A stretch of DNA of 64,000 nucleotides, taken from contig NZ_JAIWPE010000094.1 in assembly GCF_021028955.1 (NCBI RefSeq), positions 62,001 through 126,000 on the forward strand, given 5' to 3'. The position numbers were made by a program, and so were the translations under genes. Source of the stretch: Salipaludibacillus sp. CUR1 (lineage in GTDB: Bacteria; Bacillota; Bacilli; Bacillales; Salisediminibacteriaceae). The notes below the pieces were generated by a model. The model had not been told where the DNA came from. It did not search any database and saw nothing but the letters and a program-made list of their open reading frames with translations. Positions 52,276-60,581 of the stretch are shown in pieces (the first letter of the stretch is position 1; every line of letters begins with the position of its first letter).

Positions 52276-52636
52276 TATGAACGGGTAAGGATAAGCGTTA
52301 AGGGTCACTCGGAAAGCGGGAGCACGAGTGAGAGGGCGATATATCGAGGAAAAGGTCCGTTCAGAGAAAGCTGGGGCTGCCGAGCGGGTGATAGGTGGAA
52401 AAGAAGCGGATCCAATTGATTAATGCCTTGAAAAGTACAGACTTTCAAGGTTTTTTTTATGAGCGGTTTTAAGTGAGGGAGAAGCAGGGGCAGTTTAAAG
52501 AAATGGGAATGCCGTTTTACCGGGGAAAAAACTGGCTGAGAGATGAGTCTTTCCTGTTACTTTCTAATACTAAGTGGCAAAGTTTAAAAAAACGGGTAAG
52601 GAAGTAGAAAGACATCTTAAGCTGGAGGCGCGGCAA
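52276..52636. other. 361-bp intergenic region with an orphan terminator
   Basis: No supported ORF. The only clear signal is the terminator at 52426-52458, which has no gene directly before it. I found no convincing promoter. Confidence 0.4.
52426..52458 (+). terminator. Orphan terminator hairpin
   Basis: CCTTGAAA pairs with TTTCAAGG and is followed by eight T. Confidence 0.8.
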
Positions 52637-53020
52637 ATGAATATATTTTATTTACTGGCAGGAGCGGCAGCGGCTTCTACAGCTGTCATGCATGCGATGT
52701 GGGCAGAAAAAAGGATCATAAAAGACTTGAAACAATCAAATATGACTGATCTGGCTAAAGCCGGCTTTAGTATCGCCTGGCACCAGATAACGGCTTTATT
52801 GGCTGTGTCAGGAGTTTTTTTAATTTTGCTGTCTTTTCTGGACGTAAGCGAAACAATTGAAACCGCCGGCATATTAATCGCAGTCATCTTTACCGGCAAT
52901 ATTATTGTCTTTTTTACAGTAAGTAAACTCAGGTATCCTCATGTATTCAAAAGCACGCTTTACCCGGTTATCAATTCCGGTGCAATTATTCTTTTAATTA
53001 TACTTGGCTTTCTAGTCTGA
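52637..53020 (+). CDS. Small four-helix membrane protein of unknown function
   Basis: This 127-residue integral membrane protein has four predicted helices: residues 2-18, about 50-68, 75-95 and 107-126. After helix 1 comes a charged stretch (WAEKRIIKDLKQSNMTDLAKAG), then SIAWHQITALLAVSG. I prefer ATG 52637 with GGAGG 8 bases upstream; a frame extension to GTG 52574 has no ribosome site. I do not recognise the family. There is no operon partner: the next gene starts 88 bases later. A role cannot be inferred. Confidence 0.6.
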   Translation: MNIFYLLAGAAAASTAVMHAMWAEKRIIKDLKQSNMTDLAKAGFSIAWHQITALLAVSGVFLILLSFLDVSETIETAGILIAVIFTGNIIVFFTVSKLRYPHVFKSTLYPVINSGAIILLIILGFLV

Positions 53021-53108
53021 CAAGGGGCCTCCGCCGGTAAATAAACGTTTGTTTAAAAATGGAAATCGCCCAGTGGAAGATGTTAACGAGTGAAAGAAGG
53101 TGTCAGTA

Positions 53109-54110
53109 ATGAAATTGAGTGTGTTGGACCCTTCCCCGATGTCATCCGGCCAGACAGCGCAGGAAGCTTTGGAGGAATCGGCCGCTTTGGCAAGGGAAGC
53201 AGAAAAGCTGGGCTTTACGAGATACTGGATGACTGAACACCATGACCTCCCGGGCCTTGCCTGTTCAGCTCCGGAAGTGATGCTGGGCTACATAGGAGCA
53301 CACACGAAGACGATCCGGCTAGGCACAGGGGCTGTGCTGCTCCCGTTTTACAAACCTTTCAAAGTTGCTGAAGTTCACAACACCCTGGCAACGTTATTTC
53401 CGGGGAGGATAGACGTCGGGATTGGCCGGGCCCCGGGCGGATCAGCTGAAGTGACCAATGCGCTTTCTGACAATTTTTTAGAAAAAGTGTGGCAGCTGCC
53501 CGAGCTTATAACAGAATTAGAGGGTTATTTAATGAGCAGTGGAAGCCGGGAAAGTGGGGAAGAGGCGAAAATATCAGCGGCCCCGCTTCCCGAAACACCC
53601 CCCGAACTATGGCTTCTCGGAACAAGCAAAAAAAGTGCCCTTTTAGCTGCCGAAAAAAGCCTTCCTTATGCGTTTGCACACTTTATGAGTGATCAGGATA
53701 TAGAAGAGGTCATCGGCCAATATGTTGACAATTTTGTAAGTGGAGAACAAAATCGCAAGCCTGAAGTTCTGGTGGCTGTCTCGGCTGTCTGTGCAGAAAC
53801 GGATGAGAGAGCTCACGAAGTAGCGTTAAGCTCGCTGATATGGTCGCTGCAAAAAGAGAAAGGCGAAGGCGGCCGAGGAGTACCATCGATCGGGGAAGCG
53901 TTGGCGTATCCTCTGAACAACAGCGAAAAAGACAAATTGGAAAAAATAAAGCAGAAAATGATTATCGGTTCGCCTGATACGGCAGGGAAGAAACTTCAAG
54001 CCATTCAGTCTGCGAGTCGAGCAGATGAAATAATGGTGATGACGACAGCTTTTTCGCAGGAAGACAGAAGAGAGTCATACCGGTTAATAGCAGAAAAGTT
54101 GTTTAAATAG
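53109..54110 (+). CDS. LLM-class flavin-dependent oxidoreductase (MsnO8-like)
   Basis: This 333-residue protein of the bacterial luciferase-like family uses reduced FMN for monooxygenation or reduction. It starts with LSVLDPSPMSSGQTAQEAL, typical of the MsnO8-type subgroup. Family motifs follow: YWMTEHHDLPGLACSAPEVMLG, TIRLGTGAVLLP, FPGRIDVGIGRAPGG and, near residue 175, LWLLGTSKKSALLAAE. The C-terminal IIGSPDTAGKKL is also conserved. ATG 53109 suits the AAGG site; GTG 53100 is less well placed. The aldo-keto reductase gene follows 70 bases later. Substrate unknown. Confidence 0.85.
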   Translation: MKLSVLDPSPMSSGQTAQEALEESAALAREAEKLGFTRYWMTEHHDLPGLACSAPEVMLGYIGAHTKTIRLGTGAVLLPFYKPFKVAEVHNTLATLFPGRIDVGIGRAPGGSAEVTNALSDNFLEKVWQLPELITELEGYLMSSGSRESGEEAKISAAPLPETPPELWLLGTSKKSALLAAEKSLPYAFAHFMSDQDIEEVIGQYVDNFVSGEQNRKPEVLVAVSAVCAETDERAHEVALSSLIWSLQKEKGEGGRGVPSIGEALAYPLNNSEKDKLEKIKQKMIIGSPDTAGKKLQAIQSASRADEIMVMTTAFSQEDRRESYRLIAEKLFK

Positions 54111-54180
54111 TCATCTCCCGGGTCTCTCTTGAAAGCAGGTTCTGTTAAAATAAGACTATTAATCGAAATGAGGTGTCTTC

Positions 54181-55098
54181 TTGAAGAAAATCAGATTAGG
54201 TACGAGTGAGTTACAAGCAGGAGAAATATCTTTAGGCTGCATGCGCATGGACAAGCTGAGCGCAAAAGAAGCAGCCAAGGTCATTGATACGTCTTTTGAG
54301 GCAGGGATTGATTTCTACGATCATGCGGATATTTACGGAGGAGGAAACTCCGAGAAAGTGTTTGCAGAAGCTTTGGAAATGTCGTCTGTAAGCCGCGATC
54401 AGCTGTTTCTGCAGTCAAAGTGCGGGATCAGAAAAGGGTTTTTTGACTTTTCAAAAGAGCATATTTTAGCCTCAGTAGATGGAATTCTAAAACGTCTGCA
54501 GACGGACTATCTCGACACACTATTGCTTCATCGGCCCGATACCTTAATGGAACCTGAAGAGACTGCTGAAGCTTTCACACAGCTGAAAGAGAGCGGCAAG
54601 GTCCGCTACTTTGGAGTGAGTAACCAGAATCCAATGCAGGTTGAGCTGCTTCAGAAATATTTAAAGGATGATCTGATTATTAACCAGCTTCAGCTGAGCA
54701 TTGTACATACACCTATGATTGATGCTGGTTTAAATGTAAATATGCAGAATAACCCGGCCATCGTGCGGGACAGCAGTATACTGGAGTATTCCCGTCTCAA
54801 GGAGATGACTGTCCAGGCATGGTCGCCGTTCCAGCATGGTATGATAGAAGGCGTGTTTGTCGGTAACAGTGATTACCCTGAAGTTAATGCCAAACTGCAG
54901 GAACTGGCCGATAAAAAAGGAGTGACTGATTCTGCCATGGCTATTGCGTGGATTTTACGCCACCCTGCCAATATCCAGCCGATTATCGGATCAATGAACC
55001 CTGAGCGGATTAAAGATATCTCCAAAGCTTCCGGCGTAGAGTTGTCAAGAGAAGAATGGTACGGGCTTTACCGGGCAGCAGGCAATGAATTGCCTTAA
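54181..55098 (+). CDS. Aldo-keto reductase
   Basis: This 305-residue NADPH-dependent reductase of carbonyl compounds is of the AKR superfamily. The catalytic tetrad is complete: Asp47 and Tyr52 in FYDHADIYGGG, Lys80 in LQSKCG and His117 in LLLHRPD. The NADP-binding C-terminal end has IQPIIGSMNPERI. It resembles the YcsN-type oxidoreductases of bacilli and E. coli YdhF. The start is a TTG with GAGGTG 6 bases upstream. It ends with a strong hairpin. Physiological substrate unknown; a detoxifying role with the neighbouring oxidoreductases is only a guess. Confidence 0.88.
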   Translation: MKKIRLGTSELQAGEISLGCMRMDKLSAKEAAKVIDTSFEAGIDFYDHADIYGGGNSEKVFAEALEMSSVSRDQLFLQSKCGIRKGFFDFSKEHILASVDGILKRLQTDYLDTLLLHRPDTLMEPEETAEAFTQLKESGKVRYFGVSNQNPMQVELLQKYLKDDLIINQLQLSIVHTPMIDAGLNVNMQNNPAIVRDSSILEYSRLKEMTVQAWSPFQHGMIEGVFVGNSDYPEVNAKLQELADKKGVTDSAMAIAWILRHPANIQPIIGSMNPERIKDISKASGVELSREEWYGLYRAAGNELP

Positions 55099-55114
55099 TT
55101 AAATTATATCTAAT

Positions 55115-55150
55115 GAACTGACACCGCATAACAGCGGTGTCAGTTTTTTG
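55115..55150. terminator. Bidirectional terminator between aldo-keto reductase and FAD-oxidoreductase genes
   Basis: AACTGACACCGC pairs perfectly with GCGGTGTCAGTT, then TTTT. Confidence 0.88.
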
Positions 55151-55169
55151 GGGTCATCAGCTGTAGCCC

Positions 55170-56498
55170 TTATCTCTCTCTGTCGTTCATGATCACCTGC
55201 GCCGCTTTTTTTCCGGAAATGACCGCCCCTTCCGTGGTAGTGTGATAAGGCTGCTTAGTGTACTCGCCAGCCAGGGTCAGCCCTTTAACAGGGGTTTTCT
55301 GATCCGGCTTCATCCAATTGTGATTTGGTCCGATATGGAAGCGCTCGTTTTCATGCCTTATAACTCTGTAATCAGTCATAAGCTGGTCCAAATCCATTCC
55401 AAGCTTCTTGGCGTCAGCTGCGACATGATTGTAAATCTCCCCATCTTCCATACTTAACATTTTGTCAGCTTGATCCAGCACTACGGAAAGTCGTCCCGGC
55501 ACGTGCTTAAAAGTAGTGCGTGACTGTTCAGCAAAAACGGGAAGAAGCGTATGAGGGCCAAATTTTATAAAATCGTCTGACAGAGCAGGCTTTGACAGCT
55601 CCAATTGAATAGATACTGCTGAGGAGGAGGGCATCTTTAAAATTGAAGAAAACCATTCATGCTCCCCTAAACATTCTTGCAACAGATGCTGGGCCGGTGT
55701 AATGGAAGTGGCAAGAATGACGTTGGAGGCCGTAAGGGTTTCCCCGTCTTGTAACCTGACGCCTTTTACTTGCTCATCTTCATAAATTAATTTGTCTACA
55801 CTAGTAGAAAGCCTGATTTCGCCTCCCCTTGACTTAACGCCTTGTGCAAGCGGGTTGGCAATAATATCCCCCATTGGAGCAGTATAAAATCCAACTCTTT
55901 TTGTTATCGCAGGGATTATTATATCGAAGTACACTTTCGCAGAGTATTCTTCCGGGGGCATGTAAAATATACCGGTGGTTGATGGGACAATCAAATAAGA
56001 ATATGCCCGGTCGGTAACCTTTAGTTTTCGGGCGTACTCATGAACGCTTACCCGGTCGAGTACCTGCCTGTTAAAGAAGTAATCTTTTAATCCGGAAAAA
56101 ATAAAGGAAGTAATCGAATATTTATCTTTCCTGGTTAACTGGTTCTTATTGCCTGCGACACCTTTAATAAAAATCTTAGGAGCCTGAAAGGGAGCTGTGC
56201 CTAATACTGCTGTGCCGTTTATGTCAGGGAGGAGGATCTCCATATCCTTTTGCCAGATAAAATGGTCTTCTATATTAACGCCGACCCGCTTTAATATCTC
56301 TTTCATATTTTTAAAAAAACTTAAATGCTTGTGTAAACCTGATTCCACTATCATGCCATTGTCGTCCCAAGAGGAACACCGGCCGCCTGGATGGGCGTTT
56401 TTTTCAATGATTAACGTGCGTTTTCCTTTTTCGGACAATTCAAGAGCGGCTGTCAAACCGGCCAGCCCGCCGCCGATGACAATCACATCATAATCCAC
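55170..56498 (-). CDS. FAD-dependent amine oxidase/phytoene desaturase-like oxidoreductase
   Basis: This 442-residue flavoprotein has an N-terminal dinucleotide-binding fold (YDVIVIGGGLAGLTAALELSEKGKRTLIIEKNAHPGGRCSSW) and a C-terminal FAD motif (GLTLAGEYTKQPYHTTTEGAVISGKKAAQ). Both are as in phytoene desaturases, protoporphyrinogen oxidases and related enzymes. The middle is substrate-binding and variable. The start is GTG 56498 with AAAGGAGG 7 bases upstream; the longer frame to 56516 would overlap this site. It stands alone, with no carotenoid genes near, so the substrate is open. Confidence 0.82.
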   Translation of the reverse strand: MDYDVIVIGGGLAGLTAALELSEKGKRTLIIEKNAHPGGRCSSWDDNGMIVESGLHKHLSFFKNMKEILKRVGVNIEDHFIWQKDMEILLPDINGTAVLGTAPFQAPKIFIKGVAGNKNQLTRKDKYSITSFIFSGLKDYFFNRQVLDRVSVHEYARKLKVTDRAYSYLIVPSTTGIFYMPPEEYSAKVYFDIIIPAITKRVGFYTAPMGDIIANPLAQGVKSRGGEIRLSTSVDKLIYEDEQVKGVRLQDGETLTASNVILATSITPAQHLLQECLGEHEWFSSILKMPSSSAVSIQLELSKPALSDDFIKFGPHTLLPVFAEQSRTTFKHVPGRLSVVLDQADKMLSMEDGEIYNHVAADAKKLGMDLDQLMTDYRVIRHENERFHIGPNHNWMKPDQKTPVKGLTLAGEYTKQPYHTTTEGAVISGKKAAQVIMNDRER

Positions 56499-56705
56499 GG
56501 TAATTCCTCCTTTCACTTTAAATACTGAAAAACAAACGCTTTAAAGGTATTCTTTAGGCTGGCACAAAACGGGCGTAATAATGTAAGTTTTAGTGTGAAA
56601 ATTTTAAAGTAAAAAGTACACAAGAAATAACTGTGGTAATCTTATTTTTAAAAGAGAAAATAATGGATGCCTGAGTTTTAAAAGAGGCTGAGACGGGAGG
56701 TTCAA

Positions 56706-57593
56706 ATGAATAAAGTTACAAAACGCCGGCGGCGGACGGATTACGCAAGATACTTTGAGGACGTATTTAAGTGCCCGGTATGCGGCGAAGATATGAAAGT
56801 CACTGATTCCTGCCAGCTTGTCTGCAACCGGAATCATTCATTCGATTTTGCAAAACAGGGCTATGTAAACCTTTTACCTAAACATGTGAAAACCAAATAC
56901 ACGAAAGATTTATTCGAAGCGCGTAAAAGTCTTATGACAGAAGAAAGCTTTTTTAAACCGGTAACCGATAAAATTGCAGGTATAATTGGAAAATATGGTT
57001 TTGGTGAGAAAGTAAATCTTCTTGATATGGGATGCGGGGAAGGCTCTCATCTGACTGCTGTAAGGAAGGCTGTAAAAGAGGCGTCCGGCGCTGAAATTAT
57101 GGGAGCTGGAGTTGACCTTGCAAAAGAAGGGATTCTTGAAGCGGCTAAACAAGAAGATGATCTGCTTTGGGCGGTGGCGGATCTTGTTAATACGCCTTTT
57201 AAGGACGGTAAATTTGATGTGCTGTTAAATATTCTGTCACCCTCAAATTATGAGGAGTTTAAGAGGCTGATGAAAAACGATGGTCTTGTTATAAAAGTAG
57301 TGCCAGGGGGAAATTATTTGAAGGAATTAAGATATGCTTTATTTGAGGAAAAACATAAGCACTCTTATTCCAACACTGACACAGTCAACCGCTTTGCAGA
57401 ACACTTTACTGTAGTGGAGCGCTGGCCGGTTTCTTATACAGTTAACCTTGCAAATAGATCTGCATCCTGGCTTGTGAAGATGACCCCTTTGGCATGGGAA
57501 GCGTGTGAAGACCGAATTGAGGCTTTTTTAAAACATAAGGAGATTAACATGACGGTGGACGTAGAGATTATTGTTGGAAAAAAGCATGAGTGA
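56706..57593 (+). CDS. 23S rRNA (guanine-N1)-methyltransferase, RlmA-like
   Basis: This 295-residue SAM-dependent methyltransferase resembles RlmA/YxjB, which methylates a guanine in domain II of 23S rRNA. The N-terminal zinc finger is visible: Cys23 and Cys26 in FKCPVCGEDM, then Cys40 and His44 in LVCNRNHSFDFAKQGYVNLLP. The Rossmann fold holds the SAM motif VNLLDMGCGEGSHL and further LLNILSPSNYEEFKRL, the family's active-site region. GGGAGG precedes ATG. In Gram-positives such proteins can affect macrolide sensitivity. The exact nucleotide modified (RlmA-I or -II) is not decided by sequence. Confidence 0.88.
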   Translation: MNKVTKRRRRTDYARYFEDVFKCPVCGEDMKVTDSCQLVCNRNHSFDFAKQGYVNLLPKHVKTKYTKDLFEARKSLMTEESFFKPVTDKIAGIIGKYGFGEKVNLLDMGCGEGSHLTAVRKAVKEASGAEIMGAGVDLAKEGILEAAKQEDDLLWAVADLVNTPFKDGKFDVLLNILSPSNYEEFKRLMKNDGLVIKVVPGGNYLKELRYALFEEKHKHSYSNTDTVNRFAEHFTVVERWPVSYTVNLANRSASWLVKMTPLAWEACEDRIEAFLKHKEINMTVDVEIIVGKKHE

Positions 57594-57623
57594 GCCGCAG
57601 CTTAGATATAGTGGTTACTTATA

Positions 57624-57664
57624 AAAAACAGGACTGTCCATTTTATCAGGCAGTCCTGTTTTTC
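57624..57664. terminator. Bidirectional terminator between rlmA-like and chrA-like genes
   Basis: AAAACAGGACTG pairs with CAGTCCTGTTTT, with T and A runs on both sides. Confidence 0.88.
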
Positions 57665-57665
57665 G

Positions 57666-58853
57666 TTAGAGAATAATTAGCCCTCCTGCGGCACCGGTGA
57701 GTACGACTGCCCATGGCGGGAGTTTCCAGTGAGCCAGCATAACGAACAGCAAGGCAGCGAATGCAAATTCCACAGGACTTGTCACAGAACTGGTGAAAAT
57801 TGGATGATATAACGCTGCAAAAAGAATTCCAACAACTGCTGCGTTCACCCCCATGAGAGCGGCTCGCATAGACTGGTTTTTTCTAAGGCTGGTCCAAAAA
57901 GGAAGGGTTCCTAAAATCAGCAGAAATGCTGGTAAAAAGATCGCAGCGGCAGCAAGAAGTCCTCCTTGCCAGCCGTTAATGACTGTCCCTATGTAAGCCG
58001 CAAAGGTAAATAAAGGGCCTGGTACAGCTTGTGCGGCGCCGTATCCTGCAAGAAACTCTTCTTCTGTCAGCCATCCTGTTGGGACAAATTCCCGTTCAAG
58101 TAAAGGCAGAACGACATGGCCGCCGCCGAAAACAAGTGAGCCTGACCGGTAAAAGCTGTCAAACATGGCCACCCAGTTCAACGTCGTTACTTCTCTGGCA
58201 ATAGGGAGAAGTATAAGCAAGCCGAAGAACAGTGTTAAGCAGCCTGCCGCGAAACGCCTTGATAAAGGAAAAGTAAATTGGGAAGATAAATTTTCATCTG
58301 CTTGATTTTTGTAGAGAAGGTAGCCTGCGACGCCGGCTAGAAGAATGACTCCTACCTGGGTCCATGCAGTCTGCCAAAGCAGAATGCCTATAACAGCAGC
58401 TAAGGCGATCGTTTTCCGGGTTACATCCGGCGTCAGTTTTTGAGCCATACCAAGAACAGCATGGGCCACCACTGCGACTGCTACGATCTTCAGACCATTA
58501 ATCCATCCGGCATCCAGCATACCAGCCGTCTGTAAAAATACCGCAAAAACGATTAACAGTACAACAGAAGGGAGCGTAAAACCAACAAACGAGATAATCC
58601 CGCCTAAAACACCGCCTCTTGTAACTCCTATACCTATTCCGACCTGACTGCTCGCAGGTCCGGGAAGGAACTGACACAGCGCCACCAGATCAGCGTAACT
58701 CTTCTCATCCATCCATTTTCTTCTGCGGACATATTCCTCATGGAAATAGCCCAAGTGGGCGATGGGACCGCCAAAAGACGTCAGGCCCAAGCGTGTGGAT
58801 ATAATTAGAATTTCAAATAAAGTCTTAAAATCAGTTTGGGGTTTGCCGTTCAT
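57666..58853 (-). CDS. chrA: Chromate transporter ChrA family, two-domain form
   Basis: This 395-residue membrane protein of the CHR (chromate ion transporter) superfamily is in the long form with two homologous halves. The first half has SFGGPIAHLGYFHEEYV and CQFLPGPASSQVGIGIG. The second has VFGGGHVVLPLLEREFV and AQAVPGPLFTFAAYIG. About 10-12 hydrophobic helices are present. ATG 58853 has GAGGTG just upstream; a 28-residue frame extension to 58937 is unlikely. It is divergent from the CstR-rhodanese operon. CHR proteins expel chromate, a sulfate analogue, but members without chromate phenotypes exist, so the substrate is tentative. Confidence 0.88.
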   Translation of the reverse strand: MNGKPQTDFKTLFEILIISTRLGLTSFGGPIAHLGYFHEEYVRRRKWMDEKSYADLVALCQFLPGPASSQVGIGIGVTRGGVLGGIISFVGFTLPSVVLLIVFAVFLQTAGMLDAGWINGLKIVAVAVVAHAVLGMAQKLTPDVTRKTIALAAVIGILLWQTAWTQVGVILLAGVAGYLLYKNQADENLSSQFTFPLSRRFAAGCLTLFFGLLILLPIAREVTTLNWVAMFDSFYRSGSLVFGGGHVVLPLLEREFVPTGWLTEEEFLAGYGAAQAVPGPLFTFAAYIGTVINGWQGGLLAAAAIFLPAFLLILGTLPFWTSLRKNQSMRAALMGVNAAVVGILFAALYHPIFTSSVTSPVEFAFAALLFVMLAHWKLPPWAVVLTGAAGGLIIL

Positions 58854-58992
58854 ACTACACCTCTTAATAAATATTTTTGAAAGTAAGTTGAAGATGTTGT
58901 CACGTATGAGCCTAGCAAACCGGAATGAATTAAACAATCACTTCCGCGGATTATTTACAAAAATTAAATAATTCTACAGGCTGGCAAACGTA

Positions 58993-59019
58993 TTGACAAA
59001 ATACCTTTAGGGGTATAAT
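58993..59019 (+). promoter_or_regulatory. Sigma-A promoter of the rhodanese-cstR operon
   Basis: TTGACA and TATAAT are separated by only 15 bases. The spacer is filled by the first CstR-type operator. Confidence 0.65.
59001..59016. promoter_or_regulatory. CstR/CsoR-type operator 1
   Basis: ATACCTTTAGGGGTAT, an inverted repeat of the ATACC...GGGTAT type bound by CsoR/CstR repressors, lies between -35 and -10. Confidence 0.72.
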
Positions 59020-59033
59020 ATAAAAGAAACTAT

Positions 59034-59049
59034 ATACGCCAAAGGGTAT
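59034..59049. promoter_or_regulatory. CstR/CsoR-type operator 2
   Basis: ATACGCCAAAGGGTAT shares the ATAC and GGGTAT ends with operator 1. The centre-to-centre distance is 33 bases (three helical turns). Confidence 0.68.
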
Positions 59050-59072
59050 AAAAATATAAAGGATGGATATAA

Positions 59073-59456
59073 ATGAACTGGATAATATTTGCTGTAATTG
59101 TGTTGATTATTTTAACCATGGTAAAACGGATGATGCCAATGAAAGGTGTTGGACATATTACCGCTGATGAATTGCAGGGAAAAATGAAAAAAGATAAACG
59201 CGCACATTTTATAGATGTGAGAGAACCAAATGAATTTTCTGCAGGGCATATTAAAGGAATGGAGAATGTGCCGCTCAGCCGGTTTAAGTCAGCGGCATCA
59301 GGTCTTCCAAAGGATAAAGAAATCGTCGTGATCTGCCAAAGCGGAAACCGCAGTGTGGCAGCATCAAATAAATTAAAGAAGGCCGGTTTCGGGGAAGTTA
59401 CTAATGTCAGAGGCGGTATGTCAGCTTGGAGTGGACAAGTTAAACGAGGGTCTTAA
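59073..59456 (+). CDS. Membrane-anchored rhodanese (sulfurtransferase)
   Basis: This 127-residue single-domain rhodanese transfers sulfane sulfur. An N-terminal helix (residues 3-21) anchors it in the membrane. The domain shows FIDVREPNEFSAGHIKGMENVPL and the active-site loop with Cys88 in VVICQSGNRS, then GGMSAW at the end. AAAGGATGG precedes the ATG. It is cotranscribed with a CstR-type repressor (36 bases apart). Together with the operators this points to a persulfide or sulfide stress response rather than general sulfur metabolism. Confidence 0.92.
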   Translation: MNWIIFAVIVLIILTMVKRMMPMKGVGHITADELQGKMKKDKRAHFIDVREPNEFSAGHIKGMENVPLSRFKSAASGLPKDKEIVVICQSGNRSVAASNKLKKAGFGEVTNVRGGMSAWSGQVKRGS

Positions 59457-59492
59457 AATAAGCCAGACAAAATTTATAAGGTGGTGGAAAAC

Positions 59493-59753
59493 ATGGATTA
59501 TTCATCAGATATGAAAAACAGACTGAAGAGAATTGAAGGACAGGTGCGCGGAGTTCTTAAAATGATGGAAGACGAGAAAGAATGCCAGTCTATTATTACT
59601 CAGCTGTCAGCAGTCCGTTCAGCCGTTGACCGCGCCACGGCCTATGTGGTAGCTAAAAATCTTGAGGTCTGTTTAAGAGAACAAAAAGGCACTGAAGAAG
59701 ACCCGGAAGAAACGATCGAAGAAGCTGTAAAAATGCTGGTGAAAAGCCGGTAA
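59493..59753 (+). CDS. cstR: CstR-type persulfide-sensing repressor (CsoR/DUF156 family)
   Basis: This 86-residue all-helical repressor has the CsoR family core MKNRLKRIEGQVRGVLKMM. The two cysteines are Cys31 (KECQSIITQLSAVRSAVDRA) and Cys60 (KNLEVCLRE), the numbers known for CstR. The copper-ligand His of CsoR (HxxxC) is Asn56 here, so copper sensing is unlikely. CstR forms di- to tetrasulfide bonds between these thiols and leaves DNA. ATG 59493 follows AAGGTGG; an in-frame GTG at 59481 overlaps it. Two matching operators lie at the operon promoter, implying autoregulation. Confidence 0.88.
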   Translation: MDYSSDMKNRLKRIEGQVRGVLKMMEDEKECQSIITQLSAVRSAVDRATAYVVAKNLEVCLREQKGTEEDPEETIEEAVKMLVKSR

Positions 59754-59771
59754 ATAAAATAGCAGGCACTA

Positions 59772-59804
59772 AAAAAACGGGAAATGACATTCCCGTTTTT
59801 TTTA
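59772..59804 (+). terminator. Terminator after cstR
   Basis: AAAACGGGAA pairs with TTCCCGTTTT, followed by T. Confidence 0.88.
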
Positions 59805-59811
59805 GTGGGAA

Positions 59812-59838
59812 TTACTGGGGGGTCAGACCCCCCAGTAA
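59812..59838. repeat. 27-bp perfect GC-rich palindrome (REP-like)
   Basis: Arms of 13 bases (TTACTGGGGGGTC and complement) flank a single A. No T run follows. It lies between two convergent genes. The GGGGTCAGACCCC core is a motif I know from dispersed palindromic repeats. Confidence 0.65.
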
Positions 59839-59852
59839 TATCCAGTTTCCTG

Positions 59853-60425
59853 TTACTGCTGCTGTTGCTGTTGTTGCTGCTGGTTTTGAACCTGGTTCAT
59901 TTGCTGGTTAAGCTGTTCCTGAGACTGGTTCATTTGATTGGTAATTTGGCTTAACACATTAAACGATTGCAAAGACTGGTCGACACCTTGTAATGTTTGA
60001 GAGGCTTGTTTAATGGACTGCTGAAGCTGCTGGATAGTCTGCTGCTGCTGTTGCTGAGCCTGGTTACTGAATTGCTGAAGCTGCTGTGCAAGATCATTAG
60101 CCTGCTGTTGAGTCTGGCTTGAATTGGTTCCTTGCTGCTGAGCAGAGTGTAACTGGTCCATTTTTTGCTGGATGTTTTTTAACTGGTCTCGTAATGGGCT
60201 CAATTCCTGTGCAACTTCCTTGTCTACAGCTTGTTCAATTTTTTCTTCTCTTTCTCGTTCCATTGCAAATTCCTCCTTATAATTTTCAGGTGTGTTTTCC
60301 TGCTTATGACTGCTGTCAATCGTTTGAGGTGCAGGAGAGCGTCTTAAGTTAACCGTTAACCTGAACGCTGCCCATACCAATACAGCAACCAACAACAGCA
60401 TAATGATAAATTGCGTGGCGGTCAT
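59853..60425 (-). CDS. Glutamine-rich coiled-coil membrane protein
   Basis: This 190-residue protein is of unknown function. An N-terminal membrane helix (residues 4-21, TQFIIMLLLVAVLVWAAF) is followed by a charged helical part (about 50-95). A low-complexity segment of Gln, Asn and Ser then runs to the end, with one QQQQQQQ tract inside and the product ending in nine or more Gln. The CAA/CAG mixture shows it is not a pure trinucleotide expansion. GGGGG precedes ATG 60425. Repeats of the type QQxxQ suggest a coiled coil with its bulk in one compartment; topology is uncertain. I do not recognise the family. Confidence 0.65.
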   Translation of the reverse strand: MTATQFIIMLLLVAVLVWAAFRLTVNLRRSPAPQTIDSSHKQENTPENYKEEFAMEREREEKIEQAVDKEVAQELSPLRDQLKNIQQKMDQLHSAQQQGTNSSQTQQQANDLAQQLQQFSNQAQQQQQQTIQQLQQSIKQASQTLQGVDQSLQSFNVLSQITNQMNQSQEQLNQQMNQVQNQQQQQQQQQ

Positions 60426-60581
60426 GCTCACACCCCCAATTTGCAGCTTGACGCTTGAGATCAGCGCGGGGCCACAAAGCATATTATGAGGAGGTTAAAG
60501 GAATTTTATGAGTAAGATAAGGTAACAATTTTTTCATTTAATCCGGTGTAAAAGCTAAATCATTTTTTCATTTAAAAAATG

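Noticed and set aside
59853-60190. Repeated CTGCTG/TTGCTG units taken as a possible CRISPR or satellite array
   Set aside because: The units are Gln codons within an open frame; there are no spacers and no cas genes.
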